Shown here in pieces: positions 1 to 12,745 of a stretch of 64,000 bases of DNA. The DNA is from Litorisediminicola beolgyonensis (GTDB lineage: Bacteria; Pseudomonadota; Alphaproteobacteria; Rhodobacterales; Rhodobacteraceae). Below the pieces are notes generated by a model, which was not told the origin of the DNA, made no database searches, and was given only the letters and a program-made list of their open reading frames with translations. Within the stretch, counting starts at the first letter, position 1, and the number at the start of each line of letters is the position of its first letter. Both the position numbers and the translations under genes were made by a program. The DNA lies in assembly GCF_042679605.1 (NCBI RefSeq), contig NZ_JBHTMU010000006.1, forward strand, positions 79,464 through 143,463. The letters are read 5' to 3'.

Positions 1-1292
1 TAGACGCCGCGCTTTTCGGGCTCGAGCTCGTCGATGATCTCCATCGCCCGGACCTTGGGCGCGCCCGAGACCGTGCCCGCGGGCAGGCCCGCGAGAAGCG
101 CCGACAGGGCGTCCTGATCCTCGGCCAGTTCGCCGACCACGTTCGACACGATATGCATCACGTGGCTGTAGCGCTCGATGATGAACTTCTCGGTCGGGCG
201 CACGGTGCCGATCTTGGATACCCGTCCGGTATCGTTGCGCCCCAGATCGAGCAGCATCAGGTGCTCGGCCAGTTCCTTCTTGTCGGCGAGAAGATCGGCC
301 TCGAGCGCGCGGTCTTCCTCGGGCGTCGCGCCGCGCGGGCGGGTGCCCGCGATGGGCCGGATTGTCACCTCGCGGCCGAAGACCCGCACGAGGATCTCCG
401 GGCTCGCGCCGATCACCTGGAAGCCGCCGAAATTGAAGTAGAACATGAAGGGCGACGGGTTCGTGCGCCGGAGCGAGCGGTAGAGCGCGAAGGGCGGCAG
501 CGGGAAGGGCTGGGTCCAGCGCTGGGCGGGGACGACCTGGAAGATGTCGCCCGCGCGGATGTAGTCCTTGGCGGTCTCGACCGCCTGCTTGTAGCCTTCG
601 TGGGTGAAGTTCGAGACCGGCTCGCCGACCTCATGCGCCTCGCCCAGATCGCGGCTGGCCTGGGGCAGGGCGCGTTCGAGATCGCGCACCGCATCCATCA
701 CGCGCTCGGCCGCCTGCGCGTAGGCGGCGCGGGGCGACTGGCCGTCGGAGACCCAGGCGGGCGACACCACGGTGACCTCGCCCTTCACCCCGTCGAGCAC
801 CGCCACCACCGAAGGCCGCAGCATCATCGCATCGGGCAGGCCGAGCGGGTCGGGGTTCACGTTGGGCAGGCGCTCGACCAAACGGATCATGTCGTAGCCG
901 AGATAGCCGAAAAGCCCCGCGGCGGCCTGCGGCAGGTCGTCGGGCAGGTCGATCCGGCTCTCGGCGATGAGCGCCCGGAGCGCGGTGAGCGGGTCTTCGG
1001 CGCAGTCCTGCCACGCGTCTGCGTCGAAACGCGCCGAGCGGTTGAGGCGCGCGCCCGTGCCCCGGCATTCCCAGATGAGGTCCGGCTTCATGCCGATGAT
1101 CGAGTAGCGGCCGCGCACTTCGCCGCCCGTCACCGATTCCAGCATGAACGCGTCGCGCGCGGCACCGGTGAGCTTGAGCATCAGCGACACCGGCGTGTCG
1201 AGATCGGCGGCGAGGCGCGCGTAGACGACCTGGTTGCGTCCGGCCTCGTAGGCCTTGGCGAAGCTCTCGTAATCCGGGGTCAGCGCGGCCAT
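1..1292 (-). CDS. trpE: Anthranilate synthase component I (partial, 3' end beyond the left edge)
   Basis: Chorismate plus glutamine-derived ammonia to anthranilate, the first committed step of tryptophan synthesis in the cytoplasm. Reading the minus strand from the ATG at 1292 gives MAALTPDYESFAKAY and about 430 residues before the window ends, so roughly the last 70 of about 500 are missing. Chorismate-binding motifs are visible: IRPIAGTRPRG, LMLLDLGRNDTGRV and SGAPKVRAMEIIDELEP near the edge. The N-terminal LESV element matches the tryptophan feedback site known in this family. It begins 4 bases after the upstream ppiD-like gene stops, so the two are probably cotranscribed, an order common in alphaproteobacteria. 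PabB is the alternative, but the complete N-terminal regulatory region favours TrpE. Confidence 0.93.
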   Translation of the reverse strand, partial: MAALTPDYESFAKAYEAGRNQVVYARLAADLDTPVSLMLKLTGAARDAFMLESVTGGEVRGRYSIIGMKPDLIWECRGTGARLNRSARFDADAWQDCAEDPLTALRALIAESRIDLPDDLPQAAAGLFGYLGYDMIRLVERLPNVNPDPLGLPDAMMLRPSVVAVLDGVKGEVTVVSPAWVSDGQSPRAAYAQAAERVMDAVRDLERALPQASRDLGEAHEVGEPVSNFTHEGYKQAVETAKDYIRAGDIFQVVPAQRWTQPFPLPPFALYRSLRRTNPSPFMFYFNFGGFQVIGASPEILVRVFGREVTIRPIAGTRPRGATPEEDRALEADLLADKKELAEHLMLLDLGRNDTGRVSKIGTVRPTEKFIIERYSHVMHIVSNVVGELAEDQDALSALLAGLPAGTVSGAPKVRAMEIIDELEPEKRGV

Positions 1293-1296
1293 CGGA

Positions 1297-3147
1297 TCAC
1301 TGCAACTGGCTGTTGACCGAGTTGAGCGCGGTCTGGTTCACGCTGACCCCGGCCCGGGTCTGGATATCGGCGGCCAGCGCGCGGAAGAGCGCATCGGCCT
1401 GTTCCTGTGCGGCCTCGTCGCGCAGCCGTTCGGCGAGCGCCTGCGCCTCGACGCTTTCGAGATCGGCGGGAATGACCGCATCGAGCCGCAGGATCGCGAC
1501 GCGGCCCGGGTCGGAGACCACGGCGATGTCGCCCTCGGTCTCGAGCCGGAAGACGCGGGCGGTGGCGCCGCCGGGCAGCACGTCCACTGAATCCGAGCGC
1601 CGGAAGCCGCTCTGCGAGGTCGGCTCGAGCCCGACCTCTTCGAAGCTCTCGCCAGCCTCGAGACGCGCGACGAGCGCCTCGGCCTGGGCTTCGAGCTCTT
1701 CGGTGATCTGCTGGCGTTCCCAGCCGGTGCGCACCTGGTCGCGAACCTCGTCGAGGGGGCGCGGTGCGGCGGGTTTGATCTCGTCGAGACGGAAAGCGAA
1801 GACGCCGCCATCGCCGAGCCGCGTGATGGTCGGGAAGTCGCTTTCGGTGGCCGCGTCGGCAGCCTCGGCGAACTCGGGATAGCCCGCGAGACCGTCCTCG
1901 GCGGCGCCGGTCCAGCCGATCTGGCCGAGCTGCATCTCGGTCTCGTCGGCGAGTTCTTCGAGCGTCGCGCCGCCCGCCAGCCGGTCGTCGAGATCCTCGA
2001 TCTGCGCATCGATCACCTGCCGCGCGCGATCGAGCGCGAGACTGTCGCGCAGCACCTCCTGGGCTTCCTCGAAGGGCGTCTCCTGGGCGGCCAGCTCGGC
2101 ATTGACGCGGAAGAGCGCCGGTCCGAGCGACGTGGGCGCGGGGCCTGCGACCTCTCCCGCTGGAACAGAGAACACCGTTTCTGCAGCGTCGCCGAGATCG
2201 GCGCGGGACTGGATGCCGAGATCGACATCCGAGAGCGTCAGACCGCGCTCCTCGACCAGGTCGTCGAAACTGATCTCTCCGGCGTCCAACCGGCTGCGGG
2301 CGGAGGCGGCGGCCTCCTCGGAGGGGAAGATCAGCCGCTCGACCAGCCGACGCTCGGGCATGTTGAACTCGGCCTCGCGCTCGGCATAGGCGGCGCGCAG
2401 ATCGGCCTCGGGCACCTCGACGGTGTCGAGCATCATGTCCGGCGTCAGCCAGGCATAGGTGATGTCGCGGGTTTCGGGGCGGATATAGCTGTCGACATTG
2501 GCGTCGTAATAGGCCTGCAGCTCGTCCTCGGTCGGCTCGGCAAGCCCGGTGTCGAGCTCGGGCCGTTCGAGGAGCGCCCAGGTGAAATCACGGGTCTGGT
2601 TGGCGAAGCCCACCAGCGTCTGCGCGTAGGTGTCGGGCATCGAGACCCCGGCGACGATGGCGCCCTGCAGGATCGAGCGCGCCGTATCGCCGCGCAGGTC
2701 CTCTTCGAACTGCGACTCGCTCAGGTTGGCGCGGTCGAGCGCGAAGCTGTAGGCGTCACGGTTGAACGCGCCGTCGGCGCCCTGGAAGGCGGGGATGGCG
2801 CGCAGCGCCTTGACCAGTTCGGCATCGCCCACCGACAGGCCGATGCGGTCGGCCTCCCAGTCGAAGGCGCGGTTGACGATCAGTTCCGACAGCACCTGGG
2901 TGTCGAGCCCCATCTGCTGCGCCTGCGTCATGCTCACCGGCTGGCCGACCTGGCTTTGCACCTGGCGCATCCGGTTCTGCAGCGCGGTGGCGTAGCGCTG
3001 GATCGCGACATCCTTGTCGCCGACCGAGGCGACGGAGCGTGCGGTTCCGGAGAGGCTGGTCGCGCCGAAGCCCGCGAGCCCGAGGAGCAGAAGGCCCATC
3101 AGGATCCAGACGAAGACGGTGGACAGGCGGCGGACCTTGAGTGCCAT
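1297..3147 (-). CDS. PpiD/SurA-like peptidyl-prolyl cis-trans isomerase, membrane anchored
   Basis: A 616-residue periplasmic folding helper held in the inner membrane. The start at 3147 (MALKVRRLSTVFVW) is chosen over an upstream in-frame ATG because AGGGAGGT lies just before it and a single hydrophobic anchor (WILMGLLLLGLAGFG) follows at once. Next come a SurA-type N-terminal helical domain (about 45-200), a parvulin-like domain (about 250-370) and a long C-terminal chaperone region with many charged helices. The family assists outer-membrane protein folding; catalytic activity of this copy is not evident from motifs alone. It lies 49 bases downstream of the aminotransferase and 4 bases upstream of trpE. 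The symbol ppiD would be reasonable, but the parvulin domain is divergent. Confidence 0.85.
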   Translation of the reverse strand: MALKVRRLSTVFVWILMGLLLLGLAGFGATSLSGTARSVASVGDKDVAIQRYATALQNRMRQVQSQVGQPVSMTQAQQMGLDTQVLSELIVNRAFDWEADRIGLSVGDAELVKALRAIPAFQGADGAFNRDAYSFALDRANLSESQFEEDLRGDTARSILQGAIVAGVSMPDTYAQTLVGFANQTRDFTWALLERPELDTGLAEPTEDELQAYYDANVDSYIRPETRDITYAWLTPDMMLDTVEVPEADLRAAYAEREAEFNMPERRLVERLIFPSEEAAASARSRLDAGEISFDDLVEERGLTLSDVDLGIQSRADLGDAAETVFSVPAGEVAGPAPTSLGPALFRVNAELAAQETPFEEAQEVLRDSLALDRARQVIDAQIEDLDDRLAGGATLEELADETEMQLGQIGWTGAAEDGLAGYPEFAEAADAATESDFPTITRLGDGGVFAFRLDEIKPAAPRPLDEVRDQVRTGWERQQITEELEAQAEALVARLEAGESFEEVGLEPTSQSGFRRSDSVDVLPGGATARVFRLETEGDIAVVSDPGRVAILRLDAVIPADLESVEAQALAERLRDEAAQEQADALFRALAADIQTRAGVSVNQTALNSVNSQLQ

Positions 3148-3196
3148 GGGACCTCCCTTGGGGCGCGGATGCGGCGGTGCGAACGGTTGCGGAGTG

Positions 3197-4390
3197 TTAA
3201 GTCGCGTGTGCGTCAGTCGCAAGGGGCAGCGGCAGCCCTTCGAGACGGTCGAAGAGCGTGGCGATGCCGCGCGCGTCGATATTGGCGAAGGCGACGCGCA
3301 TCTCGCGCGCGCCCCGGGAATCGTCGGCGGGCCGGAACATCGTGCCCGGCAGAAGCAGGATGCCCGCCTCGCGCACGAGACGCGGGGCAAGCTCGGCCGA
3401 TGACAGCGCGAAGGGGTGCTCGAGATAGGCGAAATAGGCGCCGACCCCCATGAGCCGCCAGCCTCTCGCGGCCAGCCGCGGCATCTCGGCCTCGATGGCG
3501 GCGCGGCGGGCGAGGATCTCGTCGCGCTCCCCGGCCAGCCATTGGCCGAGATTGTCGAGCCCCCAGAGCGCCGCGCGTTGCCCGAGCTGCGGCGCGCAGA
3601 TCGCCACGGTATCGAGAAACTTCTCCACCTCCGCGAGGAGCCCCGGCTCGGCGATCAGCGCCCCGGTGCGATGCCCGGTCAGCCGGTAGGCCTTGGAAAA
3701 GCTGTAGAGCTGGATCAGCGTGCCCGAGGCCTCGGGATCGGCGGCAAGGTCATGGGCGGGACCGACGCGGCTGTCGAAATCGCGATAGGTCTCGTCGAGG
3801 ATCAGCCGCAGACCGCGTGCGCGGGCGAGGTCGAATAGGGCACGGAGCGTCTCGGGCGGGTATTCGACGCCGCCGGGATTGTTGGGGCTCACAAGCGCGA
3901 AGGCGCGGGTCTGGGGCGTGATCAGCGCCTCGGCCGCGTCGCGGCTTGGCAGAAGATCGGGGCCGGTCGGCAGCGGCACGGCGCGCACCCCGGCCATGTC
4001 GCAGGCCATCTTGTGGTTGAAATACCAAGGCGTTGGCAGAAGAACTTCATCTCCCTCGCCGGTGATCGCCGACAGCGTCGCCGCAAAGGCCATGTTGCAG
4101 CCCGCGGTGATCGCGACATTCTCGGCGCGCGTGTCCGAGCCGTAGGCCGTGGCCCAATGCCGCGCCAGCGTCTCGCGCAGCGCGGGCAGGCCCAGAACGG
4201 GTCCATAGAGATGGGTGGCGGGATCGCCCAGAGCCTCGGCCATGGCGGCGCGCAGGGCCTCGGGCGGAGGCTCGACCGGCGCGGCTTGACTGACGTTCAG
4301 AAGCGGGCGGTCGGGCGGGCAGGTGACGTCCTCGAGCCAGCGGCGCGCTTCCATCACCGGCGGCGCAAAGGTCTCTTGCGTGCGGGTCAC
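3197..4390 (-). CDS. Class I/II PLP-dependent aminotransferase
   Basis: A 397-residue fold-type I aminotransferase. The pyridoxal phosphate lysine is K233 in SFSKAYRLTGHRTG. The substrate-carboxylate and PLP-contacting motif SPNNPGG is at 168-174, and the PLP-pyridine aspartate is D199 in LILDETYRDF. Length and motifs fit the aspartate/aromatic aminotransferase group. The substrate cannot be told from sequence. It lies 15 bases after gpt in the fabI-lysE-gpt run and upstream of ppiD and trpE. A role in amino acid metabolism is plausible, but the neighbours do not define one. Confidence 0.88.
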   Translation of the reverse strand: MTRTQETFAPPVMEARRWLEDVTCPPDRPLLNVSQAAPVEPPPEALRAAMAEALGDPATHLYGPVLGLPALRETLARHWATAYGSDTRAENVAITAGCNMAFAATLSAITGEGDEVLLPTPWYFNHKMACDMAGVRAVPLPTGPDLLPSRDAAEALITPQTRAFALVSPNNPGGVEYPPETLRALFDLARARGLRLILDETYRDFDSRVGPAHDLAADPEASGTLIQLYSFSKAYRLTGHRTGALIAEPGLLAEVEKFLDTVAICAPQLGQRAALWGLDNLGQWLAGERDEILARRAAIEAEMPRLAARGWRLMGVGAYFAYLEHPFALSSAELAPRLVREAGILLLPGTMFRPADDSRGAREMRVAFANIDARGIATLFDRLEGLPLPLATDAHAT

Positions 4391-4405
4391 CGGTCTCGCT
4401 CCGCC

Positions 4406-4906
4406 TCAGTCGTCGGCGCCGTGATAAGGTTTGACGTATTGCAGCGCCATGTCCCACGGGAAGAAGATCCAGGTGTCCTGGCTGACCTCGGTGATGAAGG
4501 TATCGACCTGAGGGCGGCCCTGCGGCTTTGCGTAGACCGTGGCGATATGGGCCTTGGGCATCGCCGCCTTGACCACCTCGAGCGTGCGCCCGGTATCGAC
4601 GAGGTCGTCGACAACCAGCACGCCCGATCCGTCGCCGACCATCTCCATGTCCGGGCTCTTGATGATGCGCGGCTCGGCCTGCGTCTGGTGATTGTAGCTC
4701 TTGACCGAGATCGTATCGACCGTGCGGATGTCGAGCTCGCGGGCGACGATCATCGCGGGCGCCATACCGCCGCGGGTGATCGCGACCACCGCGCGCCATC
4801 CGGCCTCGGGGCGGGCGTCCTGAAGCCGCCAGGCCAGCGCCCGGGCGTCGCGGTGAAGTTGGTCCCAGCTGACGTGGAAGCCCTTCTCGTGCGGCAGTCG
4901 ATCCAT
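4406..4906 (-). CDS. gpt: Xanthine-guanine phosphoribosyltransferase
   Basis: Salvages guanine and xanthine with PRPP to give GMP and XMP. The 166-residue protein carries the PRPP-binding loop [13 protein letters not shown] at 96-108, diagnostic of type I phosphoribosyltransferases. The overall length and the C-terminal region [12 protein letters not shown] match the XGPRT family; W and F there stack on the purine in known structures. It starts 5 bases after the LysE-type exporter stops and is followed 15 bases later by the aminotransferase, consistent with one operon reading leftwards from fabI. Confidence 0.92.
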   Translation of the reverse strand: MDRLPHEKGFHVSWDQLHRDARALAWRLQDARPEAGWRAVVAITRGGMAPAMIVARELDIRTVDTISVKSYNHQTQAEPRIIKSPDMEMVGDGSGVLVVDDLVDTGRTLEVVKAAMPKAHIATVYAKPQGRPQVDTFITEVSQDTWIFFPWDMALQYVKPYHGADD

Positions 4907-4911
4907 CGGTC

Positions 4912-5517
4912 TTACCTTCCGAACATGAGGCGCAGCCCCAGCGCGCCGAGAACCAGTGCCGCGACCCGGTCGAACCCGGATTTGAGGCGCATGTAACCGG
5001 CCCGCGCGCGGGGCGTCGAGATCAGCGTCGCAAAGGCGGTATAGGCAGCAAGTTCGACGCAGAAGTGATTGAGAACGATCGCGGACTTCTCGAAGCCCGT
5101 GAGGTCGCCGGGGAAGATCACCACCAGAACGGCGCCCGCGAAGAGCACCGATTTCGGGTTGGCGAGATTGACCAGAAGACCGCGGGCAAAGGCACGACGG
5201 CCCGACACCTGCGGCGTGGCGGTCAGGGGCGCGCGCGCATCGCGCCAGATCTGCACCGCGATCCAGAGAAGATAGACCGCGCCCGCGAGCTTCAGCGCCC
5301 CGTAGAGCCAGGGCACCAGCGCGAAGACCGCGTCGAGACCCAGGAGCGCGACCGTGGTCCAGGTCGCCGCCATCAGCGCCAGCCCCGCACCGGTCGCGAT
5401 CCCCGCCGCGCGCCCTTCGACCGTCGCGGTCCGGAGCGCCAGCAGAAGGGCAGGGCCGGGGCTCGCCAGGGCGGCGAGGAGCGTGGCGTTGAAGGCGAGC
5501 AGATGCGCCGCGTCCAT
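4912..5517 (-). CDS. LysE/RhtB-family amino-acid exporter
   Basis: A 201-residue inner-membrane protein with about six hydrophobic segments. It begins with the family hallmark [11 protein letters not shown] near residue 19 and has [13 protein letters not shown] near 115, both typical of LysE/RhtB translocators. These exporters use the proton gradient to remove amino acids or homoserine-lactone-like compounds. The substrate here is unknown. It sits 4 bases downstream of fabI and 5 bases upstream of gpt, so translation is likely coupled. The pairing has no obvious functional logic. Confidence 0.85.
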   Translation of the reverse strand: MDAAHLLAFNATLLAALASPGPALLLALRTATVEGRAAGIATGAGLALMAATWTTVALLGLDAVFALVPWLYGALKLAGAVYLLWIAVQIWRDARAPLTATPQVSGRRAFARGLLVNLANPKSVLFAGAVLVVIFPGDLTGFEKSAIVLNHFCVELAAYTAFATLISTPRARAGYMRLKSGFDRVAALVLGALGLRLMFGR

Positions 5518-5521
5518 GTCC

Positions 5522-6328
5522 TCAGCCCTTGGTGATATCCGGGGCGTCCACGGCCTTCATGCCGACGACGTGGTAGCCCGCATCCACATGCAGGCATTCG
5601 CCGGTGGTGCCGGAGCCCAGATCGGACAGGAGATACAGCGCCGAGCCGCCGACATCCTCGATGGTGACGGTCCGCCGGAGCGGCGCGTTGTATTCGTTCC
5701 ACTTCATGATGTAGCGGAAATCGCCGATCCCGCTCGCGGCCAGCGTCTTGATCGGACCGGCCGAGATCGCGTTGACGCGGATGCCGTCCTTGCCGAGATC
5801 CTCGGCGAGGTAGCGCACCGAGGCCTCCAGCGCGGCCTTGGCGACGCCCATCACGTTGTAATGCGGCATCACGCGCTCGGCGCCGTAATAGGTCATGGTC
5901 AGGGCCGAGCCGCCATCGGTCATCAGCTTCTCGGCGCGCTGCATCACGGCGGTGAAGCTATAGACCGAGATGTCCATCGACATGCGGAAGTTCTCGCGGC
6001 TGGTATCGACGTAGCGGCCGCGCAGCTCGGACTTGTCGGAGAAGCCGATGGCGTGAACGAGGAAGTCGAGCTTGCCCCATTTCTCATTCAGCGCCTCGAA
6101 GAGCGCATCCATCGAGGCCTCGTCACCGACGTCGCAGGGCAGGACGATATCCGAGCCGAGGCTTTCCGCCAGAGGGCCGACACGCTTCTTCAGCGCCTCG
6201 CCCTGGTAGGAGAAGGCGAGCTCCGCGCCAGCATCGGCGAGCGCTTTCGCGATGCCCCAGGCAATCGACTTGTCGTTGGCCAGGCCCATGATCAGGCCGC
6301 GCTTGCCAGCCATAAGAGAGTTTGACAT
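5522..6328 (-). CDS. fabI: Enoyl-[acyl-carrier-protein] reductase (NADH)
   Basis: Carries out the last reduction in each fatty-acid elongation cycle and is the target of triclosan-type inhibitors. The 268-residue short-chain dehydrogenase fold shows the FabI-specific nucleotide motif [16 protein letters not shown] (15-30) and the catalytic pair Y157 and K164 in YNVMGVAK, spaced Y-X6-K as in FabI rather than Y-X3-K. The segment [13 protein letters not shown] is the substrate-binding loop. It is the first gene of the minus-strand run and is divergent from pdxH across a 99-base gap that must hold both promoters. Confidence 0.96.
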   Translation of the reverse strand: MSNSLMAGKRGLIMGLANDKSIAWGIAKALADAGAELAFSYQGEALKKRVGPLAESLGSDIVLPCDVGDEASMDALFEALNEKWGKLDFLVHAIGFSDKSELRGRYVDTSRENFRMSMDISVYSFTAVMQRAEKLMTDGGSALTMTYYGAERVMPHYNVMGVAKAALEASVRYLAEDLGKDGIRVNAISAGPIKTLAASGIGDFRYIMKWNEYNAPLRRTVTIEDVGGSALYLLSDLGSGTTGECLHVDAGYHVVGMKAVDAPDITKG

Positions 6329-6427
6329 CGCAGATCTCCAAGCGACAATTGGTCCTAGCCGTTTAGGCGAAGGCTATTGGGCTATCAAGGCCGCGAGCGT
6401 GTGCCAGAGGTCAGGAGGCAGCGGGTG

Positions 6428-7033
6428 ATGAGCGACAGGGACGGAATTTTCGCGGGACCGGACCCGTTCGAGATTGCGCGTGCCTGGCTCGCGGAGGCCG
6501 AAACCTCCGAGATCAACGACCCCAACGCCATCGCGCTCTCGACGGTGGGCGAAGATGGTCTGCCGAACGCGCGCATGGTGCTTCTGAAGGAGATCGAGGC
6601 GGACGCCTTCGTCTTCTACACCAATTACGGCTCGGTGAAGGCCGGCGAGATCGACCAGGCCGGCAAGGCGGCCTTCGTGATGCACTGGAAGTCGCTCCGT
6701 CGGCAAATCCGCGTGCGGGGGCTCACCGAACGCGAGGACGGCCCGCAGGCGGACGCCTATTACAAGAGCCGGTCGCTCAAGAGCAGGCTCGGCGCCTGGG
6801 CGTCGGACCAGTCGAAGCCGCTTTCCAGCCGGGCCGCGCTGATGGCCGAGGTGGCCAAGGTGACGGCACAGCAGGGCACCAATCCGGAGCGGCCTCCGTT
6901 TTGGGGTGGATATCGCATTCGCCCTCTGGAAATAGAGTTCTGGGCCGATGGCGCCTTCCGGTTGCACGACCGGTTTCGGTGGTCTCGGCAAAAGGTTGCC
7001 GATGCGTGGACAGTGATGCGTTTAAACCCTTAA
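6428..7033 (+). CDS. pdxH: Pyridoxamine/pyridoxine 5'-phosphate oxidase
   Basis: FMN-dependent oxidase that makes pyridoxal 5'-phosphate, the cofactor of the nearby aminotransferase class. The 201-residue start at 6428 ([15 protein letters not shown]) is preceded by AGGAGG at 6414-6419; an upstream in-frame ATG at 6377 would add 17 atypical residues. Visible motifs are the FMN-binding ARMVLLKE and [13 protein letters not shown], the [14 protein letters not shown] segment, and the C-terminal signature [16 protein letters not shown]. It is divergent from fabI and lies upstream of the cold-shock gene, with an inverted repeat immediately after its stop. Confidence 0.95.
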   Translation: MSDRDGIFAGPDPFEIARAWLAEAETSEINDPNAIALSTVGEDGLPNARMVLLKEIEADAFVFYTNYGSVKAGEIDQAGKAAFVMHWKSLRRQIRVRGLTEREDGPQADAYYKSRSLKSRLGAWASDQSKPLSSRAALMAEVAKVTAQQGTNPERPPFWGGYRIRPLEIEFWADGAFRLHDRFRWSRQKVADAWTVMRLNP

Positions 7034-7035
7034 AA

Positions 7036-7050
7036 TTCACGTCACGTGAA
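7036..7050. promoter_or_regulatory. Inverted repeat TTCACG-N3-CGTGAA before the cold-shock gene
   Basis: A perfect 6+6 inverted repeat begins 3 bases after the pdxH stop and about 70 bases before the cold-shock ATG. There is no T-run, so it looks more like an operator than a terminator. No regulator is assigned. Confidence 0.4.
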
Positions 7051-7120
7051 ATGTTAGGGGTCTTTGTTTGTTGGGTTAAAAGTCTTGCTTTACCTTTGAT
7101 CTTTGTCGCATGACTGTGAC

Positions 7121-7678
7121 ATGGCGAGAGATTTTGGACCTATTGTGACCGACAGCGACAAACCGATCCGCCGCCTCCTGGGTAAGGTGAAGTGGTTCGA
7201 TCCCGGTAAGGGATTCGGCTTCGTCATCGCAGACGAGGGCGGTCCGGACATCCTGCTTCATGCCAATGTCCTGCGGAACTTCGGTCAGAGTTCGGTTGCC
7301 GATGGCGCGCGGCTCGAGATCGACGCGCAGCAGACCGAACGCGGGATGCAGGCGATTGGCATCCACCGGATCGATCCGCCCGAGGATGCCACCAGCGCTC
7401 CGCTGGCCGATTTCCAGGAAATGGACCCCGACGTGCTGGCCTCGGCACCGCTGGAACCCGCCCGGGTGAAGTGGTTCGACAAGGCCAAGGGCTTCGGCTT
7501 TGCCAATGTCTTCGGCAAGTCCGAGGATGTCTTCATTCATGTCGAGGTCCTGCGCCGCTCGGGCCTCGCGGATCTGCAGCCCGGAGAGGCGCTGGCGATC
7601 CGCGCGGTCGAGGGCAAGCGCGGCCGCATGGCGACGGAGGTCAACGCGTGGGAAAGCGCGCTTACCTTGCTGGACTGA
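7121..7678 (+). CDS. Tandem cold-shock-domain protein
   Basis: A 185-residue nucleic-acid-binding protein with two cold-shock domains. The first covers about residues 18-70, with GKVKWFDPGKGFGFV (RNP1) and DILLHANVL (RNP2). The second covers about 114-175, with ARVKWFDKAKGFGFA and DVFIHVEVL. A short acidic linker separates them. ATG 7121 is preferred to a TTG six codons upstream. Double-domain CspA relatives of this size are common in alphaproteobacteria and are thought to act as RNA chaperones; the role here is inferred. The end overlaps the DUF192 gene by 31 bases in another frame. Confidence 0.92.
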   Translation: MARDFGPIVTDSDKPIRRLLGKVKWFDPGKGFGFVIADEGGPDILLHANVLRNFGQSSVADGARLEIDAQQTERGMQAIGIHRIDPPEDATSAPLADFQEMDPDVLASAPLEPARVKWFDKAKGFGFANVFGKSEDVFIHVEVLRRSGLADLQPGEALAIRAVEGKRGRMATEVNAWESALTLLD

Positions 7679-8118
7679 TCTTCTTCTTCGGATGGACGGC
7701 CAGCGCGCAGGCGGACTGCGCGACCGACAGGGTGTCGCTGCGCGGCGCGTTCGGGAGCGCCCAGTTCAGCGTGAGCGTCGCCGACGATGTCGAGGAACGG
7801 GCCCGCGGGCTCATGTTCGTCGAGAAGATGCCGCGCGCGACGGGCATGCTCTTTGTCTATGACCGCCCGCAGCCGGTGGCCTTCTGGATGAAGAACACGC
7901 TGATCCCGCTCGATATGGTGTTCGCCGGGGCCGATGGCGTCGTGCGCAAGGTGCATGAAAACGCGGTGCCAGGCGATCTGACCGGCATTCCCGGGGGCGA
8001 CGACATCCAGTTCGTGCTCGAGATCAATGGCGGGCTCGCCCGGCAGCTCGGCATAGAGCCGGGCGCCGAGATGCAGCATCCGGCCATCGGCCAGACCGCC
8101 GCCTGGCCCTGTTCTTGA
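7648..8118 (+). CDS. Secreted DUF192 family protein
   Basis: A 156-residue exported protein of unknown function. The likely start is GTG 7648, inside the end of the cold-shock gene, because the translation then opens with a clean signal peptide (MGKRAYLAGLIFFFGWTASAQA) that an earlier start would destroy. The DUF192 core follows: ERARGLMFVEKMPRATGMLF, then FWMKNTLIPLDMVF and the C-terminal VLEINGGLARQLGI. DUF192 proteins are small beta-rich extracytoplasmic domains without an assigned reaction. The 31-base overlap suggests translational coupling to the cold-shock protein, an arrangement I believe recurs in Rhodobacteraceae. Confidence 0.87.
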   Translation: MGKRAYLAGLIFFFGWTASAQADCATDRVSLRGAFGSAQFSVSVADDVEERARGLMFVEKMPRATGMLFVYDRPQPVAFWMKNTLIPLDMVFAGADGVVRKVHENAVPGDLTGIPGGDDIQFVLEINGGLARQLGIEPGAEMQHPAIGQTAAWPCS

Positions 8119-8164
8119 GAAACCGCTTTCCAAGCCGTGGGACGACCGCTAAACGGGCCCTCGT

Positions 8165-8241
<77 letters not shown>

Positions 8242-8318
8242 GCGCAGAGCGACGCCGCCGCCGTCTACATCTGGTAGCCCCTGAATTTCCCTGATCTCCT
8301 CATGCGTGCAAACCCGTC

Positions 8319-8612
8319 TGTGCACAAATCGTGACACTGCGGGCTCAGCCTGTCCGCCGACCCGGACAGCGAGCCGCCCCGGGCCGTCCATGAGGCTTCG
8401 GCGATCGTGCCTGCTGATTCTCGCGCCAAAGGCGTAGCGCCCTATTTTTATCGCGATTCCGAGGCGAGATTGCATCGGAGCCTGAATTTTCGGCAAAGCC
8501 GCACGCGCTGAGAAGTCTGGGGAAAACTGCGGGCCCGTCGGGAAAGCCTTGTGGATAAGCCGGTGTGAAAAGCCGTTCTACAAGGGGTTCCGGGGGTCTG
8601 GGATTGTCCACA
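8319..8612. promoter_or_regulatory. Three DnaA-box-like sites upstream of nrdJ
   Basis: TGTGGATAA at 8550-8558 is an exact DnaA box (complement TTATCCACA). TGTGCACAA at 8319-8327 and TTGTCCACA at 8604-8612 resemble it closely, with one or two differences. DnaA control of ribonucleotide reductase genes is established in E. coli; extension to this nrdJ is inference. Confidence 0.4.
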
Positions 8613-8668
8613 TTCTGTAGATGAATCGTGACGATCCGGGATAGGGAATGTGGGCGGTTTTTGGGTCA

Positions 8669-8684
8669 ACACAAAATATAGTCC
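8669..8684 (+). promoter_or_regulatory. Probable NrdR box 1
   Basis: ACACAAAATATAGTCC matches 13 of 16 positions of the NrdR consensus (ACACWATATATWGTGT). It contains a possible -10 hexamer TATAGT at 8677-8682, so binding there would block transcription. NrdR represses ribonucleotide reductase genes when ATP/dATP levels signal excess. Confidence 0.55.
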
Positions 8685-8752
8685 GCCGCCGCAAAAAAAT
8701 CCGTTGACCAGAACCGCGGATTTACGTCAGTTTGTGTGAGCCGGTCGATGGA

Positions 8753-8768
8753 GCACTACATGTAGTAG
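8753..8768 (+). promoter_or_regulatory. Possible NrdR box 2 with a perfect 12-bp palindrome core
   Basis: GCACTACATGTAGTAG has the perfect palindrome ACTACATGTAGT at 8755-8766 and matches the NrdR consensus at 11 of 16 positions. It lies 84 bp from box 1, about eight helical turns, so both face the same side. NrdR sites usually occur as pairs on one helix face, though normally closer together. Confidence 0.42.
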
Positions 8769-8906
8769 GTTCGGCCGCGGGGGACACAGACAAGCCTGGC
8801 AACAAGGCCTCTTTGCTCGGAACCGTCCGGTTCCGTGACCGACCTCCTGCGGCCCTGCGCTCGCGACCGGCACGAAGATACGGTCATTCTAACGGGGCAG
8901 CGAAAA

Positions 8907-12575
<3,669 letters not shown>

Positions 12576-12720
12576 GGGGCAGGGGAGCGGGGTGCCACCT
12601 CGTTCCCCGACGAGACACACGGAACCCCGGGGCGGGTGCGCTCGCCCCAGGCGCGGTCAGGGCCGCAGGCATAAAATCTCGAGCGGTGAACCAGAACGAG
12701 CCCTGAAAGCGAGACTAAAC

Positions 12721-12745
12721 GGGGGCCCCGAGGGGCCCCCTTTTT
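12721..12745 (+). terminator. Rho-independent terminator of nrdJ
   Basis: A 9-bp GC stem (GGGGGCCCC / GGGGCCCCC) is followed directly by TTTTT. It lies 146 bases after the nrdJ stop. Confidence 0.9.

Larger units (their letters stand above)
8242..8906 (+). other. Gene-free leader between tRNA-Pro and nrdJ
   Basis: A 665-base stretch in which I recognise no convincing coding sequence. It holds three DnaA-box-like 9-mers and two NrdR-box-like palindromes, listed separately, and some AT-rich patches unusual for this window (around 8433-8455 and 8671-8698). I see no cobalamin-riboswitch core, although nrdJ encodes a B12 enzyme. Confidence 0.6.

Noticed and set aside
8700..8906. Cobalamin riboswitch before nrdJ
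   Set aside because: I looked for the B12-box core and expected helices because the enzyme uses cobalamin, and found neither. The palindromes fit NrdR better.
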